Source: Kribbella rubisoli (GTDB taxonomy: Bacteria; Actinomycetota; Actinomycetes; Propionibacteriales; Kribbellaceae). From it: 64,000 nucleotides of DNA. The stretch is taken from NCBI RefSeq assembly GCF_004217145.1, contig NZ_SHKR01000016.1:466852-530851 (forward strand), in the 5' to 3' direction. The notes under the pieces were generated by a model that saw nothing but the letters and a program-made list of their open reading frames with translations, had not been told where the DNA came from and ran no database searches. Below, one piece after another: positions 1 through 7,912 of this stretch. The position numbers and the translations under genes were made by a program. How positions within the stretch are numbered: position 1 is the first letter of the stretch; each line of letters begins with the position of its first letter.

Positions 1-30
1 AGGTGATGCCTCAGGGCCGAGCGCCCCCGC

Positions 31-115
31 GCGGCCAGCGTTCCCGCGCCGCCAGCGGTCCCGCGCCGCCAGCGGTCCCGCGCCGCCAGCGGTCCCGCGC
101 GGCCAGCGGTCCCGC
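31..115. repeat. Five tandem copies of a 17-bp unit
   Basis: Five consecutive 17-bp units begin at 31, 48, 65, 82 and 99. The consensus is GCCGCCAGCGGTCCCGC. The three central units are identical; the outer two differ by one or two bases (GCG for GCC at the start, and TT for GT in the first unit). There are no spacers, so it is a simple minisatellite and not a CRISPR array. Confidence 0.85.
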
Positions 116-120
116 CGCAC

Positions 121-189
121 CACCTTGTGCACCGGAACCGCACCCAGACCGACTGACGGTGCGCCTTTGGTGCACAAGGTGATGCCTCA
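121..189. repeat. Inverted repeat with a direct copy at the window start
   Basis: CACCTTGTGCACC at 121-133 is the exact reverse complement of GGTGCACAAGGTG at 169-181, with a 35-nt spacer. The right arm continues as ATGCCTCA to 189. The end of the same sequence, AGGTGATGCCTCA, is also the first 13 bases of the window (1-13). The element therefore occurs at least twice directly and once inverted, flanking the 17-bp tandem array. Function unknown. Confidence 0.75.
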
Positions 190-758
190 TCCCGGCACAG
201 ACGCCGCTCCGTGCTCCCGCGCCCTCCCGCGGTGCCGGGCCGAGTGGCGAGTCGCGACGCCTCGCCTGGCCTCGGACCACTCCGACCAGCCGCGCGGCAG
301 TGCGGCGGGCGGACTTGCCGTGGCGTACGCCGCGCGTGAGCGGGCACGCGGGCGCCGGCTTGCGGTGGCCTGGGCCGCGCGTGGCGGCAGGCCACCGCGG
401 ACGGCGGTGCGGCGGGCGGGCTTTGCGGTCACGTACGCCGAGCGTGAGCGGGCACACGGGCGCGGGCAGGCGGGCGCGGGCAGGCGGGCGCGGGCTTGCG
501 GTGGCGTCCGCGCGCGGGGCAGACAGTGGTGCGGCGGGCGGTGGGCGGTGCCATGGGGTACGCCGCGCGGGGCGGGCGCGTGGTCGTGGTGGGCTGAGGC
601 GTCTTGCGGTGGGTGGGGACCTGACATAGCAAGTCCCCACCGACCACAACCTGACTCAGGTTCCGCAACCAGCACCGCACTTCGGTGAGTGCCCAGGCGG
701 GTTGGCGGCCAGCGCGCGGCTGGTGGCGGGCAGCGCGCGGATGGTGGTGTTAAGGCGG

Positions 759-874
759 GGTTGGTGGAGGTAGGGCGGGGCTGGTGGAGGGCAGCGCGGC
801 TGGTGGAGGTCGGGCGCGGCTGGTGGAGGTCGGGCGCGGCTGGCGGAGGTGGGGCGGGGTTGGTGGAGGGGCGG
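759..874. repeat. About six imperfect copies of a 20-bp G-rich repeat
   Basis: Units begin near 759, 779, 798, 818, 838 and 858. The best-conserved unit is GGCTGGTGGAGGTCGGGCGC, present exactly at 798-817 and 818-837; the others differ at a few positions or are shortened. The array lies immediately downstream of the stop of the minus-strand RecQ-like gene. It is strongly strand-asymmetric, with G runs on the plus strand. Confidence 0.8.
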
Positions 875-878
875 GGTG

Positions 879-3005
879 TTAGGGGCGTTTGTGGATGACG
901 AGGGGTAGGACGGCGGTGGCGCCGGCTTCTCGGAGTTTGGCCGTGGCTACGGTGACGGGCCATTGGGAGGAGGTGGCGTCGACCAGGAGGAGGATCGGGC
1001 GGCCGGTGATCTGCTGAGCCGTCGCCGCGTCGACCTGGAGGCCGTCTCGCCAGAGTCTGGCTTCTTCGGCTGAGGACAGGTCGTCGGTGTAGCCAGTGCG
1101 GTCGATTGTTAGCTCGGCTCGATCCAAGCGGCCGACTGTGGCTACGTGGTCGGCCATAGCGGAGGTGAGCTCAGGGTGACCGCCGGCGGCTAGAGGTACG
1201 ACGACCTCCGGGCGTCCCGACCACGAACCGCGCCACCGCGACAGCGCAGCGACCGCACCGGCCTTCAGCGCCTCCAAAGCATCTGCCTGAGGCGACCCGC
1301 CGAATGCGCCCTGCAGGACCTCGCGCCACTCGGGTGCGTCGGCGTAGACGATGATGCGGCCGGGCTCGGCCGACAACGCGGGCGGGATCTTCCCGCGGGC
1401 GCCGAACGCGCCGCCGGGCCACATCTTGCGTGGCTCGAGGACGTGAACCTCGCCGCGGAGCAAGCGGACGATCGTCGCCACAGTCTCCGGATCGGGTCGC
1501 GACTCCAGCGGTGAAGGCAACTCCCCCAGACACACCGAGCAGCGCCCGCACGGCTCGGCCGACGGATCGTCCAACGACTCCTGGAGAAGTTGCATGAGGC
1601 AACGATCACCCCGGGTATATGCGCGCATGATGTCGGCCTCGCGCCGCCGCACCGACACGATCCCGTCGTAATGCTCCGCGTCGAAGCTCCAGTCCGCTCC
1701 GGTCCGCACCCAGCCTCGCTCGACTCGGTCGACCGCTCCGTCCACGGCCAGCTGCTTCAACATCAACTCGACCCGCGTACGCCGCAGACCGGTCTCAGCC
1801 TCCAGCGCGGGCGCAGTCGCCGGCTCGTCCGGGCCGTACCCTTCCAACGCCCGCAGCAGCCGCTGCACGTTCTCCGGGACCGGAATGGTCGCCGTCGCGA
1901 AGTAGTCCCACACCCCCGAGTCCGCATCCGACGGCAGCAACGCCACCACCGCATGATCGATCCCACGCCCGGCGCGACCGACCTGCTGGTAGTACGAAAC
2001 CGGCGACGGCGGCGACCCCACGTGCACCACAAACCCGAGGTCCGGTTTGTCGTACCCCATCCCCAGCGCAGACGTCGCGATCAGCGCCTTCAACTGATTC
2101 GCCCGCAGCGCATCCTCGAGACTCGCCCGCTCCCCCGCCTCGAGTTGACCCGTGTACGCCGCAACGGGCACATCCCGTCCGTGCACCTCTTGAACCAGCG
2201 AGGCCAACCGCTGCGCATCCGCGACAGTCAACGCGTAAACGATCCCGGACCCGGGAAGCGTCGGCAGCTGATCGACAACCCACGCGAATCGATCGAGTGG
2301 GGACAGCTTGTCCACGACGGCAAGCTGCAGACTCGCCCGCGCGAGCGGCCCACGCAGTACGAGCGTCGACTCTCCCAACTGCTTCGCCACATCTTCGGTG
2401 ACCCGCGAGTTGGCCGTGGCCGTCGTCGCAAGCACCGGCGTCTTCGGGTTGAGCTGCTGCAGTACGTCGGACACCCGCCGATAGTCCGGCCGGAAGTCAT
2501 GCCCCCAGTCCGACACCGCATGCGCCTCGTCAATCACCAGCAGACCGACCTGCCCGGCCAGCCCGTCGAGCACCCGCCGTCCGAACCCCGGGTTGGCCAA
2601 CCGCTCCGGCGACACCAGCAGCACGTCGATGGCGCCCGACCGCAGGTCCTGCTCGATACCTGACCAGGCATCGATGTTGTTCGAGTTCAGCGTCGCCGCG
2701 CGCAACCCGGCCCGGCTCGCGGCGCCGACTTGATCGCGCATCAACGACAGCAGCGGCGAAACCACCAGCGTCGGCCCCGCGCCCTCCGACCGTCTGATCG
2801 CGGTCGCTGCCCAGTACACGGCTGACTTGCCCCAGCCGGTCGCCTGCACGACCAGCACCCGCGCGGCCGGCTCACACAACGCTGCGACCGCGGTCTCCTG
2901 ATCCGCACGCAACCGAGCGTCGTCACCAGCGATCGCACGAATCACGTCGCCGGCAACCTTCGCGCGGTCGTCGGTCAAAGCAAGCGGTCCATCGGTCTCG
3001 GCCAT
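879..3005 (-). CDS. RecQ-family ATP-dependent DNA helicase
   Basis: A 708-aa superfamily 2 helicase that unwinds DNA 3'-to-5' in repair and recombination. The Walker A segment QATGWGKSAVYW has its lysine at about residue 60. The DEAH box VIDEAHAVSDWGHDFRP lies at about 158-174, and the motif VI region QQVGRAGRG follows. The RecQ zinc signature is visible as a Cys in GDRCLMQ followed by CGRCSVC. The C-terminal third (after the zinc module) is long and carries phosphoribosyltransferase-like stretches such as ILLLVDATSSQWPVT, as in actinobacterial RecQ-like proteins. I chose the ATG at 3005; the frame is open a little further upstream, but without a better start. RecQ helicase is solid; whether it is the housekeeping RecQ is not certain. 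Confidence 0.9.
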   Translation of the reverse strand: MAETDGPLALTDDRAKVAGDVIRAIAGDDARLRADQETAVAALCEPAARVLVVQATGWGKSAVYWAATAIRRSEGAGPTLVVSPLLSLMRDQVGAASRAGLRAATLNSNNIDAWSGIEQDLRSGAIDVLLVSPERLANPGFGRRVLDGLAGQVGLLVIDEAHAVSDWGHDFRPDYRRVSDVLQQLNPKTPVLATTATANSRVTEDVAKQLGESTLVLRGPLARASLQLAVVDKLSPLDRFAWVVDQLPTLPGSGIVYALTVADAQRLASLVQEVHGRDVPVAAYTGQLEAGERASLEDALRANQLKALIATSALGMGYDKPDLGFVVHVGSPPSPVSYYQQVGRAGRGIDHAVVALLPSDADSGVWDYFATATIPVPENVQRLLRALEGYGPDEPATAPALEAETGLRRTRVELMLKQLAVDGAVDRVERGWVRTGADWSFDAEHYDGIVSVRRREADIMRAYTRGDRCLMQLLQESLDDPSAEPCGRCSVCLGELPSPLESRPDPETVATIVRLLRGEVHVLEPRKMWPGGAFGARGKIPPALSAEPGRIIVYADAPEWREVLQGAFGGSPQADALEALKAGAVAALSRWRGSWSGRPEVVVPLAAGGHPELTSAMADHVATVGRLDRAELTIDRTGYTDDLSSAEEARLWRDGLQVDAATAQQITGRPILLLVDATSSQWPVTVATAKLREAGATAVLPLVIHKRP

Positions 3006-3069
3006 GCCGGAAACCCTAGACGCCCGCACCCCCAGTCCGCTGGCCGCGGCCCCGGAGCTGTGGATAACC

Positions 3070-3549
3070 TCAGGCGCACTTCCCCGGATGACACGGCTCG
3101 CCCTCGTTGTCCATCAACCGACGCGGTCCCGGGCCCTTCGCGGCCAACGCGTCGTACGGATTGGCGAGCGCACATCGATCGAGGGACAGGCACCCGCAAC
3201 CGACACAGTCCTTGAAGTCGTCGCGGAGCTGCTCGAGATGCAGGATCCGACGGTCCAGTTCGGCCTGCCAGCACTCCGAGATGCGCTCCCAATCGGACCG
3301 CGTCGGCGTCCGGTTCTCCGGCAGCAGCTTCAAGATCGCTGCGACCTCGGCCAGCGGTACGCCGACCCGCTGGGCGATCCGCACCAACGCCACCCGGCGC
3401 AACGTGTCCCGCTTGTACCGGCGCTGGTTCCCCGACGTACGGCGGCTCAGGATCAAGCCCTGGCGTTCGTAGAAGTGCAGTGCAGAGATCGCCACGCCGC
3501 TGCGTTGCGACAGCTGCCCGACCGTCAGCTCACCAGGCTCGATGTCCAT
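3070..3549 (-). CDS. soxR: Redox-sensitive transcriptional activator SoxR
   Basis: A 159-aa MerR-family regulator, the usual SoxR length. The N-terminal winged helix-turn-helix reads TVGQLSQRSGVAISALHFYE. A dimerisation helix follows, then the diagnostic [2Fe-2S] motif C-x2-C-x-C-x5-C (CVGCGCLSLDRC, Cys 115, 118, 120 and 126). SoxR family members sense redox-cycling compounds through this cluster. The ATG at 3549 is preceded by GGAGG at good spacing; a TTG at 3570 is also in frame but less likely. A sox-box palindrome lies 15 nt upstream of the start, suggesting autoregulation. The upstream minus-strand MFS gene is a possible partner in one transcript. Confidence 0.93.
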   Translation of the reverse strand: MDIEPGELTVGQLSQRSGVAISALHFYERQGLILSRRTSGNQRRYKRDTLRRVALVRIAQRVGVPLAEVAAILKLLPENRTPTRSDWERISECWQAELDRRILHLEQLRDDFKDCVGCGCLSLDRCALANPYDALAAKGPGPRRLMDNEGEPCHPGKCA

Positions 3550-3564
3550 CGCCCATCCCTCCAA

Positions 3565-3582
3565 CCTCAACTTAAATCGAGG
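3565..3582 (-). promoter_or_regulatory. Probable SoxR operator (sox box)
   Basis: CCTCAACTTAAATCGAGG matches the 18-bp enterobacterial soxS box as I remember it (CCTCAAGTTAACTTGAGG) at 15 of 18 positions. Both outer half-sites, CCTC and GAGG, are conserved. It sits just upstream of soxR, between that start and the stop of the MFS gene. The role in autoregulation is inferred from position. Confidence 0.65.
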
Positions 3583-3595
3583 CTAGCGGACAAGG

Positions 3596-4870
3596 TCAGG
3601 CAGTAACGAGTCGGCGTCCTATGCTCGCGGACATCAGCGCGGCCGCCGCGCAGAGTCCGCCGGCCAGGTACCAGGCCAGGTTGTAGCTGCCCTGCGCGTC
3701 CCGGATCGCACCGGCGCCGGTCGCGGCCAGCGCAGCGCCGACCTGGTGTGACGCGAACACCCAGCCGAACACGATCGGCCCGTCCTGCCCGAACCACTCA
3801 CGGCACAGCGCGACGGTTGGCGGCACGGTGGCCACCCAGTCCAGTCCGTAGAAGATGATGAACACCCACGTGCTCGGTGCGGCGGTCGGTCCAAGCAGCG
3901 ACGGCAGTACCAACAGCGAGAGTCCACGGAGTGAGTAGTAAGCGATCAGCAGGAACCGCGGGTCCCACCGGTCGGTCAGATAGCCCGAGAAGATCGTGCC
4001 GCCGACGTCGAACAGACCCACCAGAGCCAGAAGCGAGGCAGCAGTCGTGGCAGGCATGCCGTGATCGTGCGCGGCGGTCACGAAGTGCGTGCCGACCAGA
4101 CCGTTCGTCGAGGCGCCACAGATCGCGAAGCCACCCGCAAGCAGCCAGAACGCAGGCCGCCGTACGGCCACCCCCAGCGCACGCACTGCTCGCACTGCAC
4201 TGCTACCTGTCGTCTCGACCCGCTGCCCCGCAGTACTCCCCTCCGGAGCGCCATACGCCCGCAGCCCAACGTCGCTCGGGTAGTCACGGAGGAACAGCAA
4301 CACCAGCGGTACGACGGCCAGCGCAGCACCGCCTGCCACGAGTGCAGGCACCCGCCATCCGTGGTGCGACGCCAAGGACGCGATCAGCGGTAGAAAGACG
4401 AGCTGACCAGTCGCACCGGCGGCCGTGAGGATCCCCGTGACCAGTCCGCGGCGGTGGACGAACCAGCGCCCGGTGATCGTCGCCACGAACGTCATCGACA
4501 TCGAGCCGGTGCCGACGCCGACCAGGAGCCCCCAGCAGAGCAGCAACTGCCAGGCAGACGTCATGAAGACGGTCAGACCACTGCCCAGCGCGATCAGCAC
4601 CAGCGCGCCGCTGACGACCTTGCGCAGCCCGAGTCGGTCCATCAGTGCGGCAGCGAACGGCGAGATGCCGCCGTACAGCAGCAGGTTGATCGACACCGCC
4701 GACGAGATGGTCGCGTGCGACCACCCGAACTCCTCGTGCAGCGGATCGAGCAGCACACTGGGCACCGAACGGAACCCGGCCGCGCCGATCAGGGTCACGA
4801 ACCCCACCACAGCGACCGCCCAGGCCAGGTGCACCCGGGGAGCCTTCTTCGTCGCGAGAATCTGCGTCAC
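3596..4870 (-). CDS. MFS transporter
   Basis: A 424-aa integral membrane protein with about twelve hydrophobic helices and a central hydrophilic loop near residues 195-225, typical of the major facilitator superfamily. MFS-type loop signatures include MDRLGLRKVVSG between helices 2 and 3 and GRWFVHRRGLVTGI in the first half. The overall look is of the monocarboxylate/oxalate-formate antiporter branch. The substrate is unknown. The start is the GTG at 4870. The gene is divergent from the GlxA-type regulator (66 nt between starts) and 46 nt upstream of soxR in the same direction, so either regulator could control it. Confidence 0.85.
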   Translation of the reverse strand: MTQILATKKAPRVHLAWAVAVVGFVTLIGAAGFRSVPSVLLDPLHEEFGWSHATISSAVSINLLLYGGISPFAAALMDRLGLRKVVSGALVLIALGSGLTVFMTSAWQLLLCWGLLVGVGTGSMSMTFVATITGRWFVHRRGLVTGILTAAGATGQLVFLPLIASLASHHGWRVPALVAGGAALAVVPLVLLFLRDYPSDVGLRAYGAPEGSTAGQRVETTGSSAVRAVRALGVAVRRPAFWLLAGGFAICGASTNGLVGTHFVTAAHDHGMPATTAASLLALVGLFDVGGTIFSGYLTDRWDPRFLLIAYYSLRGLSLLVLPSLLGPTAAPSTWVFIIFYGLDWVATVPPTVALCREWFGQDGPIVFGWVFASHQVGAALAATGAGAIRDAQGSYNLAWYLAGGLCAAAALMSASIGRRLVTA

Positions 4871-4935
4871 CCGATCAAGGGTGCGGGTTCGACCGCCATC
4901 GAACTAGTGGCCAGATGGACAACATGTGTCAAAAT

Positions 4936-5925
4936 ATGGCCATGAGCCCACGTCACCTGACCTCCGTCGGTCCACACGTGGTCGCCGTCCTCGCCCTCGA
5001 GCCGGTGGTCGGGTTCGACCTGACCATCCCGCCGACCGTGCTGGGCGCGGCGACCAAGGCCGACGGCACGCAGCTGTACGACGTCCGCATCTGCGGCCTC
5101 GGCGGCCCGGTCCGGGCGGGAGCCGGCTTCAACCTCATCCCGGACTACGGACCCGAGGCGCTGGCCGATGCCGACACGGTGATCGTCCCTGGCACCTACA
5201 TCCACCAGCCGCGGTACGACGGCACGCTGCCCGACGACCTGGCCGCTGCGCTCGAGACGATCCGCCCGGGAACCCGGATCGCCTCGATCTGCACGGGCGC
5301 CTTCGTGCTCGGCGCGGCCGGCTACCTGGACGGCCGGCCCGCGACGACGCACTGGGAGCGGGCCGAGCTGTTCCGCAGTGTCTACCCGCAGGTGAAGCTC
5401 GACGAGGACAAGCTGTTCATCGACGACGGCGACATCCTCACCTCGGCCGGCCTGGCCGCTGGCGTCGACCTCTGCCTGCACCTGATCCGCCGGGACTTCG
5501 GCAGCGAGGTCGCGAATCGGGCCGCCCGGCACTGCGTCGTACCGCCGTGGCGGGACGGCGGGCAGTCGCAGTACATCGAGCGGGCCATTCCAGAGGAAGG
5601 CAGTGAGGGTACGTCGCCGACGCGGGCGTGGGCGCTCGCGCGACTCGGCGAGGAGATCAGCCTGGCCGCGATGGCGGCGTACGCGCAGATGAGCGTGCGT
5701 ACCTTCAGCCGCCGCTTCAAGGCCGAGACGGGCCAGTCGCCCGGCACCTGGCTGCTACAGCAACGCGTGCGGCATGCCTGCAACCTGCTGGAGACGACCG
5801 ATCTGTCTGTCGACCGTGTCGCCCACGAAGCAGGTCTCGGGACCGCCGCGTCGCTGCGCCACCACCTTCGCTCCGAGCTCGGTGTCTCGCCGCTCGCCTA
5901 CCGCAAGACCTTCCGGGCCGGCTGA
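4936..5925 (+). CDS. GlxA-family transcriptional regulator (DJ-1/PfpI + AraC HTH)
   Basis: About 329 aa. The N-terminal half is a DJ-1/PfpI-like class I amidotransferase fold (VVAVLALEPVVGFDLTIP to DTVIVPGTY). It includes the nucleophile-elbow region ASICTGAFVLGAAG and the segment ATTHWERAE. The C-terminal ~100 residues are an AraC-type double helix-turn-helix (ISLAAMAAYAQMSVRTFSRR, then DRVAHEAGLGTAASLRHHL). Such proteins are cytoplasmic DNA-binding regulators. In-frame ATGs exist at 4915, 4936 and 4942. I prefer 4936/4942 because family alignment begins soon after and the AT-rich stretch before it looks like promoter DNA. Its divergent MFS neighbour is the likely target. Confidence 0.88.
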   Translation: MAMSPRHLTSVGPHVVAVLALEPVVGFDLTIPPTVLGAATKADGTQLYDVRICGLGGPVRAGAGFNLIPDYGPEALADADTVIVPGTYIHQPRYDGTLPDDLAAALETIRPGTRIASICTGAFVLGAAGYLDGRPATTHWERAELFRSVYPQVKLDEDKLFIDDGDILTSAGLAAGVDLCLHLIRRDFGSEVANRAARHCVVPPWRDGGQSQYIERAIPEEGSEGTSPTRAWALARLGEEISLAAMAAYAQMSVRTFSRRFKAETGQSPGTWLLQQRVRHACNLLETTDLSVDRVAHEAGLGTAASLRHHLRSELGVSPLAYRKTFRAG

Positions 5926-5928
5926 ACG

Positions 5929-7050
5929 TCAGAGCACCACGAGGTCGTGGGGCTGGTTGTTCATCGACTCGCCGCCGTCCGCGGTGACCACGACGATGTC
6001 CTCGATCCGCGCACCCCACCGGCCCGGCTGGTAGATGCCCGGCTCGACGCTGAACGCCATCCCCGCCTCGAGCGGCAGGTCGTTGCCCGCCACGATGTAC
6101 GGCTCCTCGTGCACGTCCAGCCCGATCCCGTGCCCCGTCCGGTGGATGAAGTACTCACCGAAGCCCGCCGCCGCGATCACGTCCCGCGCGGCCGCGTCGA
6201 TCGACTCCGCCGTCACACCAGGCCGAACCGCATCCACGGCAGCCTGCTGAGCCTCCTGCAGTACGGCGTATGTCGCGGCCACGTCGGCGTCCCGCGGCGT
6301 GCCGACGGCGTACGTGCGCGTGGAGTCGGAGTTGTAGCCCTCGGCAACGGGTCCGCCGATGTCGACGACCACCACGTCGCCGGCCTCGATCACCCGCTCG
6401 GACAGCGCGTGGTGCGGGCTGGCGCCGTTCGGACCGCTGGCGACGATCACGAAGTCCGCCTCGGTGTGGCCCTCCTCGACGATCGCGGCGGCGATGTCGG
6501 CGCCCACCTCCGCCTCCGTCCGCCCCGGCCGCAGCCACTCGCCGACCCGGGCGTGCACCCTGTCGATGGCCGCGCCCGCCTTCCGCAGGGCCTCGATCTC
6601 GGCCGTGTCCTTGCGCATGCGCAACTCACGGACGATCGGCCCGGCCAGCACCTGCTCGGCCTTCGGCAACGCGTCGCGGATAGCCAGCACATGCAGCGCC
6701 GGCGTGAAGTCGCTCACCGCGACTCGATCGACGCCACCGAGCCGCTCGGCCGCCAGGTTGTACGGATCGACACCGTCCACCCAGGTGATGACGTCGACCC
6801 CGAGCTCCTCCAAGCCGGTGAACCCCGGCGCCTCGAGCTTCGGTACGACGAGCGCCGGCGTCCCGTCCGCGGGGATCAGCAGCGCGGTGAGCCGCTCGAA
6901 CGAACCACCCGGCTGACCGATCAAGTAGCGAAGATCCGAGCCCGGCGCGATGACCAGACCGGTGCCTGCCGCGGCCTCGCGGGCGCGATCCAGGCGGGAA
7001 CGGAGGACGGCGAAGTCGGGAATCGGAGGGAGTGCTGAGCGACGGGCCAT
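5929..7050 (-). CDS. M24 family Xaa-Pro peptidase
   Basis: A 373-aa pita-bread-fold metallopeptidase that removes N-terminal residues preceding proline (aminopeptidase P/prolidase type). The N-terminal creatinase-like domain covers residues 1-130. The catalytic domain shows the five metal ligands in order: two Asp in VVVDIGGPVAEGYNSDSTRT, His in HRTGHGIGLDVHEEP, Glu in FSVEPGIY and Glu in ARIEDIVVV. No signal peptide, so cytoplasmic. The ATG at 7050 is well placed. The gene ends 3 nt from the stop of the convergent GlxA-type gene and is divergent from the alpha/beta hydrolase. Confidence 0.92.
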   Translation of the reverse strand: MARRSALPPIPDFAVLRSRLDRAREAAAGTGLVIAPGSDLRYLIGQPGGSFERLTALLIPADGTPALVVPKLEAPGFTGLEELGVDVITWVDGVDPYNLAAERLGGVDRVAVSDFTPALHVLAIRDALPKAEQVLAGPIVRELRMRKDTAEIEALRKAGAAIDRVHARVGEWLRPGRTEAEVGADIAAAIVEEGHTEADFVIVASGPNGASPHHALSERVIEAGDVVVVDIGGPVAEGYNSDSTRTYAVGTPRDADVAATYAVLQEAQQAAVDAVRPGVTAESIDAAARDVIAAAGFGEYFIHRTGHGIGLDVHEEPYIVAGNDLPLEAGMAFSVEPGIYQPGRWGARIEDIVVVTADGGESMNNQPHDLVVL

Positions 7051-7095
7051 GGGTCGACTCTAAAACTGTCGGGAGCGATTGCTAAAACCTCTCTC

Positions 7096-7902
7096 ATGAC
7101 TCTGCACCATGTGGCCTTCGGCGACGGCGTTCCGGTTCTCGCGTTGCACGGCTGGACTCCGGACCACCGGCTGATGACCGGCTGCCTCGAACCGATCTTC
7201 AGCCAACTGACCGGGTACCGGCGGCTCTATCCCGACCTGCCAGCGATGGGCCAGAGCCCGGCCGGCGACATCGACAGCTCCGACGGCATCATGGCGGCCG
7301 TCCGGGAGTTCATCGACGAGCAGATCGGTGACGAGCCGTTCGTGCTCATGGGCGAGTCGTACGGCGGATACCTGTCCCGCGGCCTGGTCGCCGAGCGCCC
7401 CGAGCAGATCCTGGGCATGGGCTTGATCTGCCCGACCGGCACGCTCTGGCACAAGGACCGGAAGCTGCCCGAGCACGCCGTACTGCGGACCGAGCCGGGC
7501 GTGCTCGAGTCGCTGACCGAGGGTGAAGACTTCACCGAGCTCGCGGTGGTGCAGACCGCGGCCGCGCTGGCCGCCTATCGTGCCGATGTCGCGCCCGGTC
7601 TCGCGGTCGCAGACCTGGCTGCGATGGATCGGATCCAGGAGAACTGGGCGCTGTCGACGGCGCCGGAGAGCGGTCCGGTCTACACCCGGCCGACGTTGGT
7701 GCTGTGCGGGCGGCAGGACGCTGTCACCGGCTACGAGGACTGGTACGAGCTGCTCCCCCACTACCCGCGCGCGACGTTCGCCGTGCTCGACGTCGCCGGG
7801 CACAACCTGCAGATCGAGCAGCCTGAGTTGCTCGGCGCGCTGGTGCGGGAGTGGTTGCAAAGAGTCAGCCAGGGGCTCCCGCGCGTGGCTACCAGCGGGT
7901 AA
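7096..7902 (+). CDS. Alpha/beta fold hydrolase
   Basis: A 268-aa alpha/beta hydrolase. The oxyanion segment is LHGWTPDHR, the nucleophile elbow is GESYGGYLSRG (G-x-S-x-G), the acid is probably the Asp in LVLCGRQDAVTGYED, and the catalytic His is in DVAGHNLQIEQP. No signal peptide. The natural substrate cannot be deduced. It is the first gene of a tight plus-strand set: the SDR gene starts 10 nt after its stop and the acyl-CoA ligase overlaps the SDR stop, so it probably acts on an acyl or ester intermediate of the same pathway (inference). Confidence 0.85.
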   Translation: MTLHHVAFGDGVPVLALHGWTPDHRLMTGCLEPIFSQLTGYRRLYPDLPAMGQSPAGDIDSSDGIMAAVREFIDEQIGDEPFVLMGESYGGYLSRGLVAERPEQILGMGLICPTGTLWHKDRKLPEHAVLRTEPGVLESLTEGEDFTELAVVQTAAALAAYRADVAPGLAVADLAAMDRIQENWALSTAPESGPVYTRPTLVLCGRQDAVTGYEDWYELLPHYPRATFAVLDVAGHNLQIEQPELLGALVREWLQRVSQGLPRVATSG

Positions 7903-7912
7903 TGTCGGCCGC

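Larger units (their letters stand above)
1..878. other. Gene-free, repeat-rich, very GC-rich region
   Basis: No convincing gene is present in this stretch. All long open frames, on both strands, are low-complexity Pro/Arg/Ala/Gly strings that arise from extreme GC content and tandem repeats. They lack a plausible ribosome binding site and resemble no family I recognise. The region contains a 17-bp tandem repeat (31-115), a 13-bp inverted pair (121-133 and 169-181), degenerate GC-rich repeats around 320-500 and a 20-bp imperfect tandem repeat (759-874). It ends at the stop codon of the minus-strand RecQ-like gene. Confidence 0.6.

Noticed and set aside
31..115. Possible CRISPR array
   Set aside because: Repeats are 17 bp, directly adjacent with no unique spacers, and no cas gene is near.
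11..963. Several long open frames in both directions in the left repeat region
   Set aside because: They are low-complexity Pro/Arg/Ala/Gly translations of tandem repeats in very GC-rich DNA, overlap one another, and have no recognisable domain or ribosome binding site.
1590..2663. 357-aa plus-strand open frame
   Set aside because: Antisense shadow of the recQ-like gene; Arg/Pro/His-rich and without family features.
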